64,000 nt of DNA from Mytilus californianus (GCF_021869535.1 NW_026262659.1:4464001-4528000); one strand, 5' to 3'. Shown: positions 29,783 through 41,862, counted from the first letter of the stretch. Numbers and translations are program-made. The notes: generated by a model from the letters alone, not told the origin.

Positions 29783-32314
29783 CAGTGGCGTAGCTACCAT
29801 TGACGCAACGACGCACTTGCGTGCACAAACGAAATGGCAAAAAAAAAATCATAAAAAAATCATAACAGTCAAAAAAAGAAAGAGTACGATTGACGTCACT
29901 GTCACTATATATATATATAGGTGTTTCAATTTGTCAGAAAGGTTTCCGTGTTTTCTATCAGTTCAGTCTTGTTGTGCGTATATCGGTTTGCAATTACAAT
30001 TTTGTTGTCATCAAAAGTTTTACTTCCGCTAAATTTTGAAAATCAAAAATGAGCCTAACGAAAGCAGCTGCTTCGAGTAAAAAAATTGATTCCTTTTTCC
30101 AAGAGAGACAAAATGACGTTGTGGAAGCAGAAGCTGGCCCATCTCGGAACGTCACATTCATATATCACCAAATTAAAAACTGATTGTTTGAATTGCTTTG
30201 TTTTCGTATGTTAACATATATCCTCGTGTATTGTGTTTTCGACCTACTTACAATTTATCAAGGATTTGTATAGTGACAAATCCTTGCAATTTATCAATAT
30301 TTCCCCTTTAATATGTTTGAACATATACATGCCTAATATTTTTTAGAGTCACTAGTATACTTGTACATCAAATAATTGTATCTAAAATATATTTCGATCT
30401 TAAATATTTTTTTTATTTCAGTTCATTAGATCGATGGCACCTTTGTTGACAAAAACTAGCGTCTTGTGTTTTCGACCTATCTAAGAAACGGGTCCAAAGT
30501 CGGAAATGACATGTCGTACAAATCCGGAATTGGTTATAATTTGATGCCAATGTTTATATCAAATTATTCAAAGTTTTAGAGGCGATCAAACTTATGATTT
30601 AATGAATTAAATGGTGACATATACAACTATAAGATATAAAATATTATTTTGATATCTTTATTTGACTAGTTGTACACATTTCACATGAGGCACTTTGGAA
30701 ACCTTGTAGGACCTTGTATACAGTCATGTTTCTGTTCAATATACTTCAGTGAAGGCATTATAAAGTGAGGTTGGTGAGTATTGTCTGTAATCTCCCCTGA
30801 CAGACTGCTGTTTCTGTGAATTAAAATTAATTGATATTTTATTTTTTTCAGCAAAAAACTGTAAGAATCATCCACATTTCCGTATTAAAAATAACTTTTA
30901 AGTATATCACCTAACCACATGACAGTCATGTGACGTAATGACCTTGATGTTAACTTCACATGCTAAAAGTCCTCGGCCATATTTCTAGAATATTTGTTTA
31001 TTTTTGATAGATTCTTGTGGAAGGTAAAAAAAGTATTAGTGAAAAGGTACAAAAATGTGATATCAAATAAAATAACGTAAATACTTAATTATAATAACTT
31101 TACTTGAAACATCTTCACCACACGTGGTATTATTTGCTATTGTTACTAAATATAGCAGCCAAATGTGACGTCACACATACGGGAAGTGAAAGTAGAATTA
31201 GGTCGAAAACGTAAGACGGTCGAAAACACAATACGAGACGATATATTTCATGAGATGATCCAGTTCTCTAGTGGGTCTCATTGGGGTCTAAGCGTGACCC
31301 GGGATTGCCGATTTTTTGTAAGCATGACACGTGAAAGTCAAATTAATGTGCCGTGAAAACGGGAAATGAAGTCTAGCGGGACACGGGAAATTACAAAAAA
31401 AAATGAGAATACACCTTATCGCTATTTAGTCCAATCCGAAAAAAAACAGTCATTTAGACAACTTCCTGTTTGGGTCAACAGGCCGCAAACAAAGGTCATC
31501 AGTAACGAGCTGAGGGAGGGACAAATTTAGAAAGCGATCAATAGGAAACTTTGATAGATTATGATCCACTTTTTCCAAACTCAAATTATAGTCAAAAAAA
31601 TATTGTGTTTGAAGTATTTACGATGTTTTGAACAGGTCTCATTAAAAAGTATCATGCATGGTGCATTGTTTAAACAGGGTCCCAGATAGCTTCAACTGGA
31701 TGAAAAAGTTGTGTAATTTTAGAACTCATCCGGAATGGAATAAATAGCGATTAGGTGTAGTGCTTACGTACATAGTGTAAGCGGGATACGGGAATCTGAC
31801 AAAACAGTAAGCAGGATCCGGGATCAGAACCCCCCAATGAGACCCCCTCTCTAGCCCTTTCTCTCTCTGAAGCATAATAAATTGGCGAGCATTGCAAAGT
31901 TTTTAGATTTTTTTAGTCAGTTTTAGGTCTTTGATTTGATATATAGCAAAACACTCAACTGTGCATACTTCAACTTCAAAATTACCCTCTCTGTTAGCTA
32001 AATATCTGGGGCCTCACCCCCAGACTTCCCCGGGCGCTGCCCTGGACCTTCTGGGGGCCATAAGCGGCCCTCGGATGCCTTATACCAGACCTTGGACCCG
32101 CACGTACGAACGAGTCGACCGACAGTCCAACCATCATTGAATAGTTTTGCATTTATGAATTGGTTATAAGACCTTTGAGGCACTTCTTTTTAACCATCTT
32201 AGATCGAAAAAAAGATTTCTTTTCTGCAAAAAAGGGTCCAAAAAATTGTTTCGCCTCGCTCCGCTCGGCGAACACTTCTGCGTTCACATCATAATAAGTC
32301 TACCTACGCCACTG
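29783..32314 (+). mobile_element. 2.5-kb hAT-like element with 5-bp target duplication
   Basis: The ends CAGTGGCGTAGCTA and TACCTACGCCACTG are inverted. The flanking duplication is ATCTT (29778-29782 and 32315-32319). CAGTGGCGTAG termini are typical of hAT elements, and 5-bp duplications mark a known hAT subgroup (hAT5). A short frame at 30049 resembles the N-terminus of ZMYM/TTF-type transposases. The rest of the transposase is absent or too decayed to read. GC-rich sequence at 31990-32110 may derive from the element's 3' region. Confidence 0.75.
30049..30183 (+). pseudogene. N-terminal fragment of a ZMYM1-like hAT transposase
   Basis: The frame reads MSLTKAAASSKKIDSFFQER, QNDVVEAEAGPSRNV and stops at 30181. 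The basic start, the IDSFF motif and the acidic/EAGPSR stretch are typical of the first exon of hAT-type (ZMYM1/TTF zinc-finger) transposases. The zinc finger and catalytic RNase H-like core do not follow in any frame I can read. Confidence 0.5.
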
Positions 32315-32320
32315 ATCTTG
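31590..32320. other. 3' part of hAT-like element
   Basis: This holds a GC-rich patch at 31990-32110 rich in CCTGG/CCCC words and then T-rich sequence to the right terminus. The minus-strand frame at 31998-32183 has no known motif. Confidence 0.4.
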
Positions 32321-32595
32321 TTACCGCTACTTAAATCAACCGTTAAATTGTTCTCCCTATGAATATTGAACTAGTCCGTGTTGATTTCAAAAACGCAAAG
32401 CAACCTAAACATTTAACACAGCATGTTATCTGAGAAAAGAAAATTCAAGACATTTAGTGAAAAAAATTAGTGGGTACCCTTTCAGTGTCATGTCTATGCT
32501 GTTACCAACATATTTATTTGTCGAATCCACGTGGTCGAATCTTTATTCATTTGTTGATGTGACATTTGATCACATTTAAATGTGCTGTTTTATTT
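32320..32595. other. Unrecognised spacer
   Basis: No feature supported between the hAT-like element and the LINE fragments. Confidence 0.5.
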
Positions 32596-32612
32596 GATAC
32601 TTATTAAGACCC

Positions 32613-32720
32613 TTTGCTGACGACGGCATTATCCATCAAGAAATTACATGCAAAGAAGACAGCACAAAACTACAAAACTTTGACTCATGGTATTCTGGAA
32701 ATTCATTCATATAAATTAAG
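32613..32720. pseudogene. LINE RT fragment with internal inversion
   Basis: On the plus strand 32613-32675 encodes FADDGIIHQEITCKEDSTKL, the catalytic FADD segment. Immediately downstream, on the minus strand, about 32676-32718 encodes IYMNEFPEYHESKF, which in the intact order (compare 48027-48110) lies just before FADD in the same orientation. The two halves are therefore inverted relative to each other, as in twin-primed LINE insertions. Confidence 0.65.
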
Positions 32721-32971
32721 TAGAGAAGTGAAAAAAAAAAATCTTGTTTGTTGCTATAAATAAAGTAAGAAAAAAAAATGATAAATACATCAATGATTTT
32801 AAAAAAGCAACGAAAAAAATTAATAATGCGTTGCAACAGATGGCTTGAAATAAAATCATATGCAATCTGCAAAAAACTTCCTGGACACTCCTTCCCCACC
32901 CATGAATATCAAATGGTTTTCCCTCATACTAGGAATGGTTTGGCTTCTGATATTGGTTGATATGATATACA

Positions 32972-33031
32972 GCACCAGTTACATCAGGCGTGCCCCAAGG
33001 AACTGTCCTTGGGCCTATACTCTTTTTAATT
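32972..33031 (+). pseudogene. LINE RT, segment upstream of the 15-kb insertion
   Basis: Codons 32972-33031 read APVTSGVPQGTVLGPILFLI, which is RT motif 4 region (SGVPQGTVLGP) of jockey-like LINEs. The frame is cut after the ATT codon by the 15-kb element and resumes at 48033 with TAC (YINDFPEY). Upstream of 32970 the LINE is not readable. Confidence 0.85.
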
Positions 33032-33099
33032 CAATCTAATTAAAATATAGATCTCGGATTTCGTTATACTACGTTATACTACATACGAAGATCTAACAA
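33032..33099 (+). repeat. Left terminal inverted repeat of the 15-kb segment
   Basis: Sixty-eight bases identical to the complement of 47956-48023. It contains GATCTCGGATTTC and the doubled CGTTATACTA. Confidence 0.9.
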
Positions 33100-33478
33100 C
33101 TACCCGTATAAGGTTTCACTTCTGAAAGATTTTGCATGTGACTTTTTCAACCAATCAGAATTCTAGTTATCCAATCTGAACAGCGCACGCGGAACATATT
33201 TACTTGAATGAGGTTCATTGAAAGGTCCCGAGGGTATCCAAAAATAAAAACAATGGGACTTAAAATTTATCGCTTCGATTGTTAATCGTTTGGAAATAGT
33301 TTTTAAATCTCTTTCGTCGTCATATTGTAACTATAGCCATGAATATTTGAAATATGTGACGTTTGTCAAAGTTTTCAGATGTGCCTCATATGCTTTATGA
33401 CTTGAGGTCGGATCGTAATCGTGGAAATTAAAGAGTACAGTAAACACTGTTATTTAAAACTGTACACTATAGCACTGC

Positions 33479-33650
33479 CAGTGGCGGATCCAGGGGGGGG
33501 GGGGGGGGGGGGGGGGTGGCTTCCGGGGGTTGGAACCCCCCTTTTTTTGACGATCAATGCATTTGAATGGGGACATATAGTTGGAACCCCCCTCTTTATC
33601 CTGGGTTAGGAACCCCTCCCCCCTTTTATAAATGGCTGGATCCGCCCCTG
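33479..33650. mobile_element. Intact CAGTGGCGGATCCAG MITE, 5-bp duplication ACTGC
   Basis: The ends CAGTGGCGGATCCAG and CTGGATCCGCCCCTG are inverted and flanked by ACTGC (33474-33478 and 33651-33655). A 24-base poly-G run follows the left end. The interior ACGATCAATGCATTTGAATG is shared with the fragment at 15190. The termini and duplication length match the hAT-like element at 29783, so that element type may have mobilised it. Confidence 0.8.
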
Positions 33651-33839
33651 ACTGCTTCCCTCTGCCAGACGTGGATCAAGGATTTTGATAAGGGGGTGCA
33701 AACTATGCATAGTTTGAATGGGACATGTAAAAAGTCTAAGCATTGATAAACCATAAATATATATGTTTAGCGCCACAAGCACCCCCCTCGGCTTGCATAC
33801 AAGAAAAAAAAACTGTCCTCTATTAGCTGCTCTGGTGAA

Positions 33840-33900
33840 GATTTTTTTAGCTCAGTTGGTCGAGTCTACTAGAGAGGTGCCTTACTGTACGAATTTTTGT
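33840..33900 (+). repeat. tRNA-like fragment with a perfect box A
   Basis: TAGCTCAGTTGGTCGAG matches the pol III box A consensus exactly, preceded by a GCTCTGGTGAAG-like acceptor side. No proper box B or closing acceptor stem follows (GTACGAATTTT instead of GGTTCGAATCC). It is best read as a tRNA-derived SINE head or tRNA pseudogene. A 24-base poly-G run lies at 33914-33937. Confidence 0.45.
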
Positions 33901-34179
33901 GAACTGTCAGGGTGGGGGGGGGGGGGGGGGGGGGGGGCTCTTTTATTTTGTATCTAGTAAGAAAAAAATCTTAGGTAGTAGGCTATATATTTAAATACAT
34001 GTGTATTTCCTATACAATTCCCATGCTGTAGCAGATACATATATACAAAAAAACCAATCCTAGTCTATCATTGACATAATAATTGATAAATAAAATTCGA
34101 ACTTGATCTGTAACTTGTCATGATAAAACAATACACCAAAAACCAAATCAATATCTTCAAGCACAAAAGTGTGGAAAAC

Positions 34180-34262
34180 TGATTTGCCAGACTGACGGAT
34201 GGACAGACAGACAGACGGACGGAGTGCAAACCTAAAGTCCCCTTCGACTGACTTTGACGGTA
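34180..34262. repeat. GACAGACAGACGGACGGA-containing dispersed repeat
   Basis: GACGGATGGACAGACAGACA followed by CCCCTTCGACTGACTTTGAC and GGTAGGGGACTAATAAC is the end of a bivalve repeat family with a GACGGACGGA tract. Confidence 0.5.
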
Positions 34263-34489
34263 GGGGACTAATAACCAGGCATTTTGTAATGTCAATATAT
34301 GATTTAGATAGCTGCGAATTTAGCTCGAACTGAAAATTCTTGCTTTTTTACCTTTTAAATAAATCCTTACATTTACAGTTACCAATAAACCTGACTTCCA
34401 AATAACCTTGCATTTTGTAAGATCAATATATGATTGAGAAAGCTGTCGAGTTTTATTAAAATCCAAGTTAATTTGAAAAAAGTTATATA

Positions 34490-35010
34490 GGGAGCTACCA
34501 TTTGATTTTTGATTTTTAGGGGGGGGGGGCTAGGATGAAATTTGAAAAAAATAAGCAGGACAGGAGTTTTGAGTAAAAAAAAGGCAGGATGAGACACTTG
34601 CAAAAAAAAAAGTCAAGCCACACTTAAAAATATTTTGGTTTGCCCAAACCCTACCCAAAGGTAGAGACAGTAGGTAGGTAGGTAGGCATTTTCTTTTTTT
34701 TTATCTAAAGAGTAATTGAAGTGTCAGATGATTTTTAGTCTTCATGCCTATCTGATTAAAAAAAAAACTTTTTCACATCAGGACAATAAAAGATTTTGAG
34801 TAGATAGGGTTAGGGCAAACAAACATATTCTTTTTATGGCCTCAGGATGACAATTTAGGTAAAAAAAATCAGGATAAACTTAAAAAAAAGGCAGGGACCG
34901 AATAGAGTGAAAAATAAAAAGGCAGGACAGATATTACAACTAAAAAAAAATAAAGGACAAAATTTTTCATCCTAGCCCCCCCCCCCCATAAAAATCAAAT
35001 GGTAGCTCCC
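34490..35010. mobile_element. 521-bp MITE with GGGAGCTACCATTTGATTTT ends
   Basis: The left end GGGAGCTACCATTTGATTTT with poly-G and GCTAGGATGAAATTT is inverted at the right end (CATCCTAGCC, poly-C, then AAATCAAATGGTAGCTCCC). Flanks are ATA and TTA, an imperfect TWA duplication, so a Harbinger-type origin like that of 29031-29307 is plausible. The interior carries a GTAGGTAGGTAGG microsatellite. Confidence 0.75.
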
Positions 35011-35109
35011 TTAGTCCAAAATGAAATTCTAGCTTTTTTTACCTTTTAATCAAATTTTTAAATTTGAAAGCAATAAACTAAATTATCAATAACCTGTCAT
35101 TTTTTAAGA

Positions 35110-38040
35110 TCAATATATACTTGACATAGAAGGGCTGCAGAAGTCATATGCAGAATATAGTGGCCCTATTGCTTCAAACTTTCAAAGTGTCTGCAAAATA
35201 GACCAAAATCACAAATAATAAATCATGAAAAAGGTCAAGGTCAGAAAAAAATGCCTGTGTTGGACATGTTCACCTTAAAATCATTCCATACACCAAATGT
35301 AGAGGCCTTATTGCTAGTTTGAGAAATAGACTTAACCACAACAACTAAAGAATGAACCATGAAAAAGAGGTCAAGGTTCAATAAAAACTGCTAGTCCAAA
35401 ATGCACATGTACATCTAACAATTATTCTATACACCAAATATAGTTGACCTATTGCTTATAGAATCTGAGATAATACATTTGTAAAGTGAAAATTTCAAAT
35501 GAGAAAAAAAAGCATAATTTTTAATCAAGCAGTCGCTGAACCATAAAAATTAGGTCAAGGACAATGGACATTTGTTGGACAGAAACTTAGTGACTACACA
35601 TATAAGGTACACAAAAATGTATCTGTGTACAAGGTATAAAACATCCAGGTCATCTATCTTCTGAAATATCAAACTTTATTCAAATAGTTTATGCTGCTGC
35701 ACAATTATGCTGATTGTAATCCCTAAGTGTCACATTTTGCAACAATGGTCTCAGGTGACACAAAAACTATTTCATTAAATTCAATCACATTTCATGTGCC
35801 TGTACCAAGTATAAACCCTGTTGTATACTTGTAGTACATGTTGCATGGCCTATAATTTTTATTTTCAGAATTGTGTATTAAATGCATATGACAGATCTAT
35901 ATAAAATAGATGTGGTACATTTTTGTACATGCAGTGATGTGATGTACATGTACATGAATGATTATCACAGACACAATGAACAAGATATTTCTGCTGAATT
36001 TATTCACTACTTTTATAGACACATTAAAGAGTAGAGCTTGACATATTGCATAGACAATTGCCTTTCCTTCTATTGAAGCCTTATATATACATGTAGGTTT
36101 CATTCTAGATGTCATTTAGTTATTTTTTGCTATTTTAGTTGCTGTCGGTCTATAACAAAGCAGGGTTATTATTCACATCACATAAACATATTCTTGTCCT
36201 GAATATGCATATTAATTTGCCACTGGACTGTAAGCAGCTATCCATCATCATTAACATATATATAAACGTTTCATGTATAGTATCTCTTCTTGTTCATATG
36301 TAAACTTTGACCTACTGCTTTATATACATTGTGTAGAATCTGAGAAATGGAATTAACCACAATATATATTAATTTGCACAAAAAAATAACCTTAATCACT
36401 GATGGGTAAAATGAGGTTGGGGTCACATGAACACCGTCTTTTGTTTGATTTTATTTTTACCTAATGTATATACCTTAATTTTTTATTTAGATATCTGTAG
36501 ACTTATAAGTTGAAACAAGAGTGCACACGCTGAAATGTCTCGCCTACTATACTGACCATTGATTTTATGTTGATAGTCCTACTTATAAAGTTTTACTACA
36601 AGTATCACATTAACATTTATGATCCAAGAAAACGAGGTCAAGGTCAGATAAACCAAGGTGGAAATACATGTACACCTTTAATACAATCATTCCATACACA
36701 GAATATAGATGACCTATTGCTTGTAGTATAAAACAAACAGACCAAACCATGGAAATTCCATATGGACCAATGAACCATGAAAATGAAGTCAAGGTCAGAT
36801 GATACCTACCAGACATACATACATGCATACACCTTACAATCATTCCTTACACCAAATATAGTTAACATATTGCTTAAAGTTTAAGAGAAACAGACCAAAA
36901 CACAAAAGCTTAACATTGAGCAATAAACCGTGAAAATTAGGTCAAGGTCAAATAATACCTGCCAGACTGATATGTACATTGTAAAATATTTCCATACACC
37001 AAATATAGTTGACCTACTGCATACAGTATTAGAAAAACAGACCAAAACACAAAAACTAAACTAGTACCACTGAACCATGAAAATGAGGTCAAGGTCAGAT
37101 GACACCTGCCAGCTGGACATGTACACCTTACAATCATTACATACATGTACGCCAAATATAGTAGACCTATTGCTTATAGTATCTGAGATATGGACTTGAC
37201 CATGAAAACTTAACCTTATTCACTGATCCATGAAACGAGGTCGAGGTCAAATGAAAACTGTCTGACAGGCATAAGGACCTTGCAAGGTACGCACATACCA
37301 AATATAGTTTTCCAATTACTCATAATAAGAGAGAAATTAACATTACAAAAATTCTGAACTTTTTTTTCAAGTAGTCACTGAACCATGAAAATGAGGTCAA
37401 TGACAATAGACATATGACAGACGGAAACTTCATATCATAAGGCATCTATATACAAAGTATGAAGCATCCAGATCTTCTACCTTCTGCAATATTAAGCTTT
37501 TAAGAAGTGAGTTAACGCCGCCGCATCACTATCCCTAATTACACAAAATTTAGATTATTTTTTAACTTTTGTGATAAAATGGTGATATACATGTATGTGC
37601 TCAGTTGATACAACATTTTACAATTTTCATGCATCTTGGGACTCGCAAATTTTGAAAATGATGAGTCCAGACTGATTATGATGAGTCCAGGACTCGCCTT
37701 AATGAGAACCCGGGGCTCGACAAAAAATTGAGAGACAAGTTGAACCCCGTCTGACAACACATGTAAACCTTTGATCCCATACATGTATACCAAATATCGT
37801 ATTACTTATAATATGCCACAAATTCACTTGATAAAATCACTACACATGTATGTAGTTTTTTAAGGAGCACTGAACAATGAAAATGGAATAAGGACAATGG
37901 ACATATGTCTTGACAGAAACTTCTAAACATAAGGATTCCTTATACATTATCATGATTATGATTTTAAGTATGACAAATCCATGATTTCTACCCTCTGAAA
38001 TATAAAACTTCATATAAATAGTAAATGTTGTTGTCCGATT
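35110..38040. repeat. Degenerate ~150-bp tandem array with TCAAGGTCA motifs
   Basis: Units of about 150 bp contain ACCATGAAAATGAGGTCAAG GTCAGAT, then GTACACCTTACAATCATT, ACCAAATATAGTTGACCTAT and TGCTTATAGTAT. Copies of the AGGTCAAGGTCA core or variants lie near 35232, 35357, 35550, 36636, 36785, 36935, 37087, 37241 and 37393. Three end modules (AGAAACTT...CATCCAGATCTTCTACC) at 35600, 37425 and 37915 suggest three related blocks. GAAACAAGAGTGCACACGCTGAAATGTCTCGCC at 36513 marks the start of one block. Confidence 0.8.
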
Positions 38041-39900
38041 AGCATTTCATGTCTTGCATGTCTTGTATTCTGAAACTTTTGTCACAGACAGGACATTACT
38101 GGAGACCTTGGAGGAATTAAGCCTACTTATACATGTTATAAGCCTCATGGTGATAGTCAGTAATTTATCTGGAGGAAAATGAACAAGGAAGATACAAAAA
38201 GTGAAGGTAGTCTTCAGTTCCAGAACAGACATAGTTGTCAGAATTTTTTTTTTTAATTATCTGGTTTATCCGTTCAAATAAAGACAGAAGAAATCTATCT
38301 ATTACTAAAATATAACTGTTCTGAACTGCATTTTATTTAATAGACGTATAGCACTGTCAACATGTACAATGTACCTGAAAACAACCAAGCAACAATCTTT
38401 TAGTTCACAAGTACAACAGCTTGATCCATATGTGATCCAAAATGTGCAGAATGCTATTATGGTGGGAGGTTCAAATTCACTTTATACTTCTCTACTTTGA
38501 ATATTATATCCTATATCACCTTCATTGATGGTGATCATCATGTCATGTACATGTAGAACTTATTTTTAAACTTCTATAAATGGAAACCAGATTGGTCAAA
38601 TATGTCTTCATAACGAGTTGAAAATATGGAATGTCTTGGACTAGGTACTGTGGCTTCCAAAGATTTAAAGATTGTCTGATGGTCTTAAATCTGTATTGTA
38701 TATGACTGTTACATGTATAAATGAAAAAGGCTTTTATATCTTTGCTTTTGTACAGACATCATTGACATTTATATTAGCAAACAATTTGCATTTCCTGGCA
38801 TATCTATTTGTTTGGCAGCTGAACATTTCCAAATGCATGTTTCATGTTTTTCACATCCTTTTTAGTTTTCTGATGAAAATGCTGTTGCTTCCAGTTGATA
38901 CAGATTCTATAGCTGAGCCTGTGTCTGGCCATTTCTTTATGTCTAGCATGTGTGTGAATTATTCACAGTGACTCTCAATTTCATTTCCCCAAACTTTCTG
39001 TGTCTGATTCCTTTCAATGAAGCTACCGGTATATAGACCAGGGAAGAATGTCTGCTCCTGAAACATGTGAAATATCAATTTAAATATATTTATGGAATAT
39101 TCTGATTTCAAAACAATGCTGACTCCATTATAAAGCTTATTTAAGATTATTTAACATCCGTTTCAGAGGAACTCATTTAATTTTTTTCTTTAATAATTAT
39201 TACTAGCTTTTCCAGACTAAAAGATGAAGAAAAAATGTACATGCATGTTTGTTTAGGTTTTCCCTACCTACATGTACATACCCTGTTACTTAATACTAGT
39301 GTTTATTCAAACACATTTTAATTGATATGTTCCTCTGGTTAATGACAGAATGTTTTATTAAATAAATGTTACTTACAGATATACATGTAGGTTATCTAAA
39401 AGTAAATTTATAAATTGACACTGTGAATCCATTTCTAGGATCCACATCTTCTTATCTTTGAACATTTTTTGGGGAAATAAAAACACTGGCCCTTGAGTAA
39501 TCCTTTTTGGGATTAGTCCTTGAGGTGTGGATTCCCTAATCAAATTTGTACGTACATGTATTTATTATCAGAATCTGTACACAAATCTTTAAACTTGTAT
39601 TTCATTTCATTTCACATTTTTTACTTTTTGTTTAGCATCATCATTTCCAGACATTAATCTTATAAGATACCTATTGATTTTGTTTGATGGTTGGTTGTTT
39701 TCTGAACAATTTAACATACATGTATGTACTATGTACTATGATAGATACTAGAGATAGCCTCGTCTGTCTTGTTCTATATATTGATCAAGTATATGTATTA
39801 GACATGTTGAATTTAAAGATAGAGTATTCTATCAGTCAAGAGCATAATTACTTAATCAAGTCTTCAAAATTATTTATACTAGTAATGTTACAAATGAAAA
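38041..39900. other. Unrecognised AT-rich stretch
   Basis: No gene supported. The plus-strand frame at 38672-38971 is hydrophobic with no motif. A 33-codon minus-strand frame at about 38860-38955 (MLDIKKWPDTGSAIESVSTG) looks protein-like but is too short to call. Confidence 0.4.
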
Positions 39901-39905
39901 CAAAG

Positions 39906-40031
39906 CAGTGGCCGACCCAGAAATTTTCTTCATAATGGGGGCCTGTACAGCCATGCTTCAGTGATTCCCTATATAAACAACCAAAAAAGGGGGCCTGAGC
40001 CCCCTGAGCTCCCCCTCTAAATCCGCCTCTG
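39906..40031. mobile_element. CAGTGGC-type MITE, 5-bp duplication CAAAG
   Basis: The ends CAGTGGCCGACCCAG and TAAATCCGCCTCTG are inverted and flanked by CAAAG (39901-39905 and 40032-40036). The interior TCAGTGATTCCCTATATAA is shared with 60329-60477 and 42787-42912. Confidence 0.8.
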
Positions 40032-40378
40032 CAAAGTTACTCAATCATGTAGTTAAAGCTAAATATTTGAGTATAAAAGACTACAATAAATGGGGAATGT
40101 GTCCATAGGACACAGATGATGCCCACTCTTGCAGATCATATAAAGTTATAAAACGACATAACTGAAGAACGGTAAAAGTGATGCTACCCAAATTTGTGCT
40201 TGATCTGAGTTTTTTTTGTAATAAGTATTGTGTATAAGTTTCATAACATTTGGTTGAGGCAAACTAAAGTTAGAGAATGGAAACGAAAAATTCAGCAATT
40301 ATACCATTTGTTCTGGAACGGTTAAAGTAACACTTTTTGCCTCTTTCAACTGATTTTTATAGTTCGTTCTTATATTGT

Positions 40379-40740
40379 ACTGTTACACCACTGTCCCAGG
40401 TTAGGGGGAGGGTTGGTATCCTGCTAACATGTTTAACCCTGCCACATTCTGTATGTATGTGCCTGTCCCAAGTCAGGAGCCTGTAATTCAGTGGTTGTCG
40501 TTTGTTTATGTGTTACATACTTGTTATTCGTTAGTTTTTTTTGTACATAAATTAGGCCGTTAGTTTTTCTCGTTTGATTGTTTTACATTGTCATTTCAGG
40601 GCCTTTTATAGCTGACTGTGCGATATGGGCTTTGCTCATTGTTGAAGGCTGTACGGTGAACTATAGTTGTTAATTTCTGTGTCATTTGGTCTCTTGTGGA
40701 GAGTTGTCTCATTGGCAATAATACCACATCTTCTTTTTTA
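40379..40740 (+). repeat. Well-preserved CTCATTGGCA-tail repeat
   Basis: TGTTACACCACTGTCCCAGG, AGGCCGTTAGTTTTTCTCG, CTGTACGGTGAACTATAGTT, GGAGAGTTGTCTCATTGGCA and ATACCACATCTTC run in the canonical order. This is the reference copy used to recognise the others in the window. Confidence 0.8.
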
Positions 40741-41283
40741 TATGTACATAAACAGGATGAAGTTATTTTTCTCACAAAGCATTAAACTAATATTTAATGA
40801 ACACTGATGAAACACTGATTGCCATTCTGACCCACTGTAGCCGAGTCCAAGAATAGTGAACAATTAATTTCTTTCTTGGCAGAAAATTTCACCTAACAAT
40901 TATCTGGAGCACCTCATGATATCAACATGTATCAGTGTGTGACAGAAGTAAAAAAAGTATGCTGATATTAAAACTTCTTCTGCATGTGCTGGCATAAGTA
41001 TACATGTATATCTTTGCAAGTACACAGTAGAATGTCATTAATAAGATGACATTATGATTTATATACTATTACCAATGAATTTAGATTTATCTGATCCCAT
41101 ATCTTCATTGACTTTGTAAATTAATAATTATAATTTTTTGGTAGGAGAATTAGGAGAATGAAGACTTGCAATGTATTTTCTGGGATATAGTCATGTTTTT
41201 TTAAAGTACACTGTGAATCCTCCACAAAGATTTTTTTTAATAAACACTCGAGAAGTTGCCCAATGATAGAAAAATGTCAACCT

Positions 41284-41514
41284 TTAATACTCTATTTTCG
41301 AGAATTTACCTTTGAATGCAGACTTGATTATCGGGTAGCAGATATCTGGTATGTAAACTCTTTCCATAGCCCGTTTGAAGCATGTTGGAAGCCTGACCAT
41401 GCAATCTTTGATTTCCAAAATTTGTCTCTTCTCAAATTTCAATTCTTTCACTTTGTACTAAGGCAAAATTTCAGTTAATGCATTTTCTATGTTGTTTTTC
41501 CCAGGGGAAATCAT
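41284..41514 (-). pseudogene. RecQ-like helicase N-terminal relic
   Basis: A 76-codon minus-strand frame starts MISPGKNNIENALTEILP, has one in-frame TAG (41458-41460), and continues YKVKELKFEKRQILEIKDCM, VRLPTCFKRAMERVYIPDIC and YPIIKSAFKG, with either a GTAAAT donor at 41309 or a TAA at 41284. KELKFEKRQ and VRLPTCFKRA align with the Q motif (KELKxEQ) and Walker A (PTGxGKS) region of RecQ-type helicases, but the glycine, lysine and serine of Walker A are lost. The rest of the helicase is not seen nearby. It is probably TE-borne debris; another nucleotide-binding protein is possible. Confidence 0.4.
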
Positions 41515-41549
41515 AGAGAGGGGAGCCTAACTCGCTTCAGATGATACTC

Positions 41550-41565
41550 AGATAATGGCGGATTT
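41550..41565 (-). promoter_or_regulatory. YY1-like CCGCCATTATC motif
   Basis: GATAATGGCGG (plus strand) lies about 40 bp upstream of the helicase-like ATG on the minus strand and resembles the CCGCCATNTT core of YY1 sites in TATA-less promoters. This is weak evidence from one short motif. Confidence 0.3.
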
Positions 41566-41829
41566 ATTTCGGAAATATCTAGATTTTACATAATAAATAA
41601 ACATAAAGTCCGAACATACCGATAAATTATCCTGCTAATTCGATTGGCTTAAAGTTTTTTGGTGTTTTTATTTCGATAAGTGTATGAACCCTTGACCGGT
41701 TATTTGGGGTCTTCTTTTACAGTTTCAAAATAGGATAACAAATCATTGTCACGTGCTCGTGTGTGTTAAAGCACACGAATGCACTCCATAAAAGTGTTTT
41801 CTGCGTGTATTATAAAAATATGAAAATGA

Positions 41830-41830
41830 T

Positions 41831-41862
<32 letters not shown>

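Noticed and set aside
38040-38085. C2H2-like CPVCDKSFRIQDM on the minus strand
   Set aside because: A TAA precedes the first cysteine codon and no histidines follow at zinc-finger spacing.
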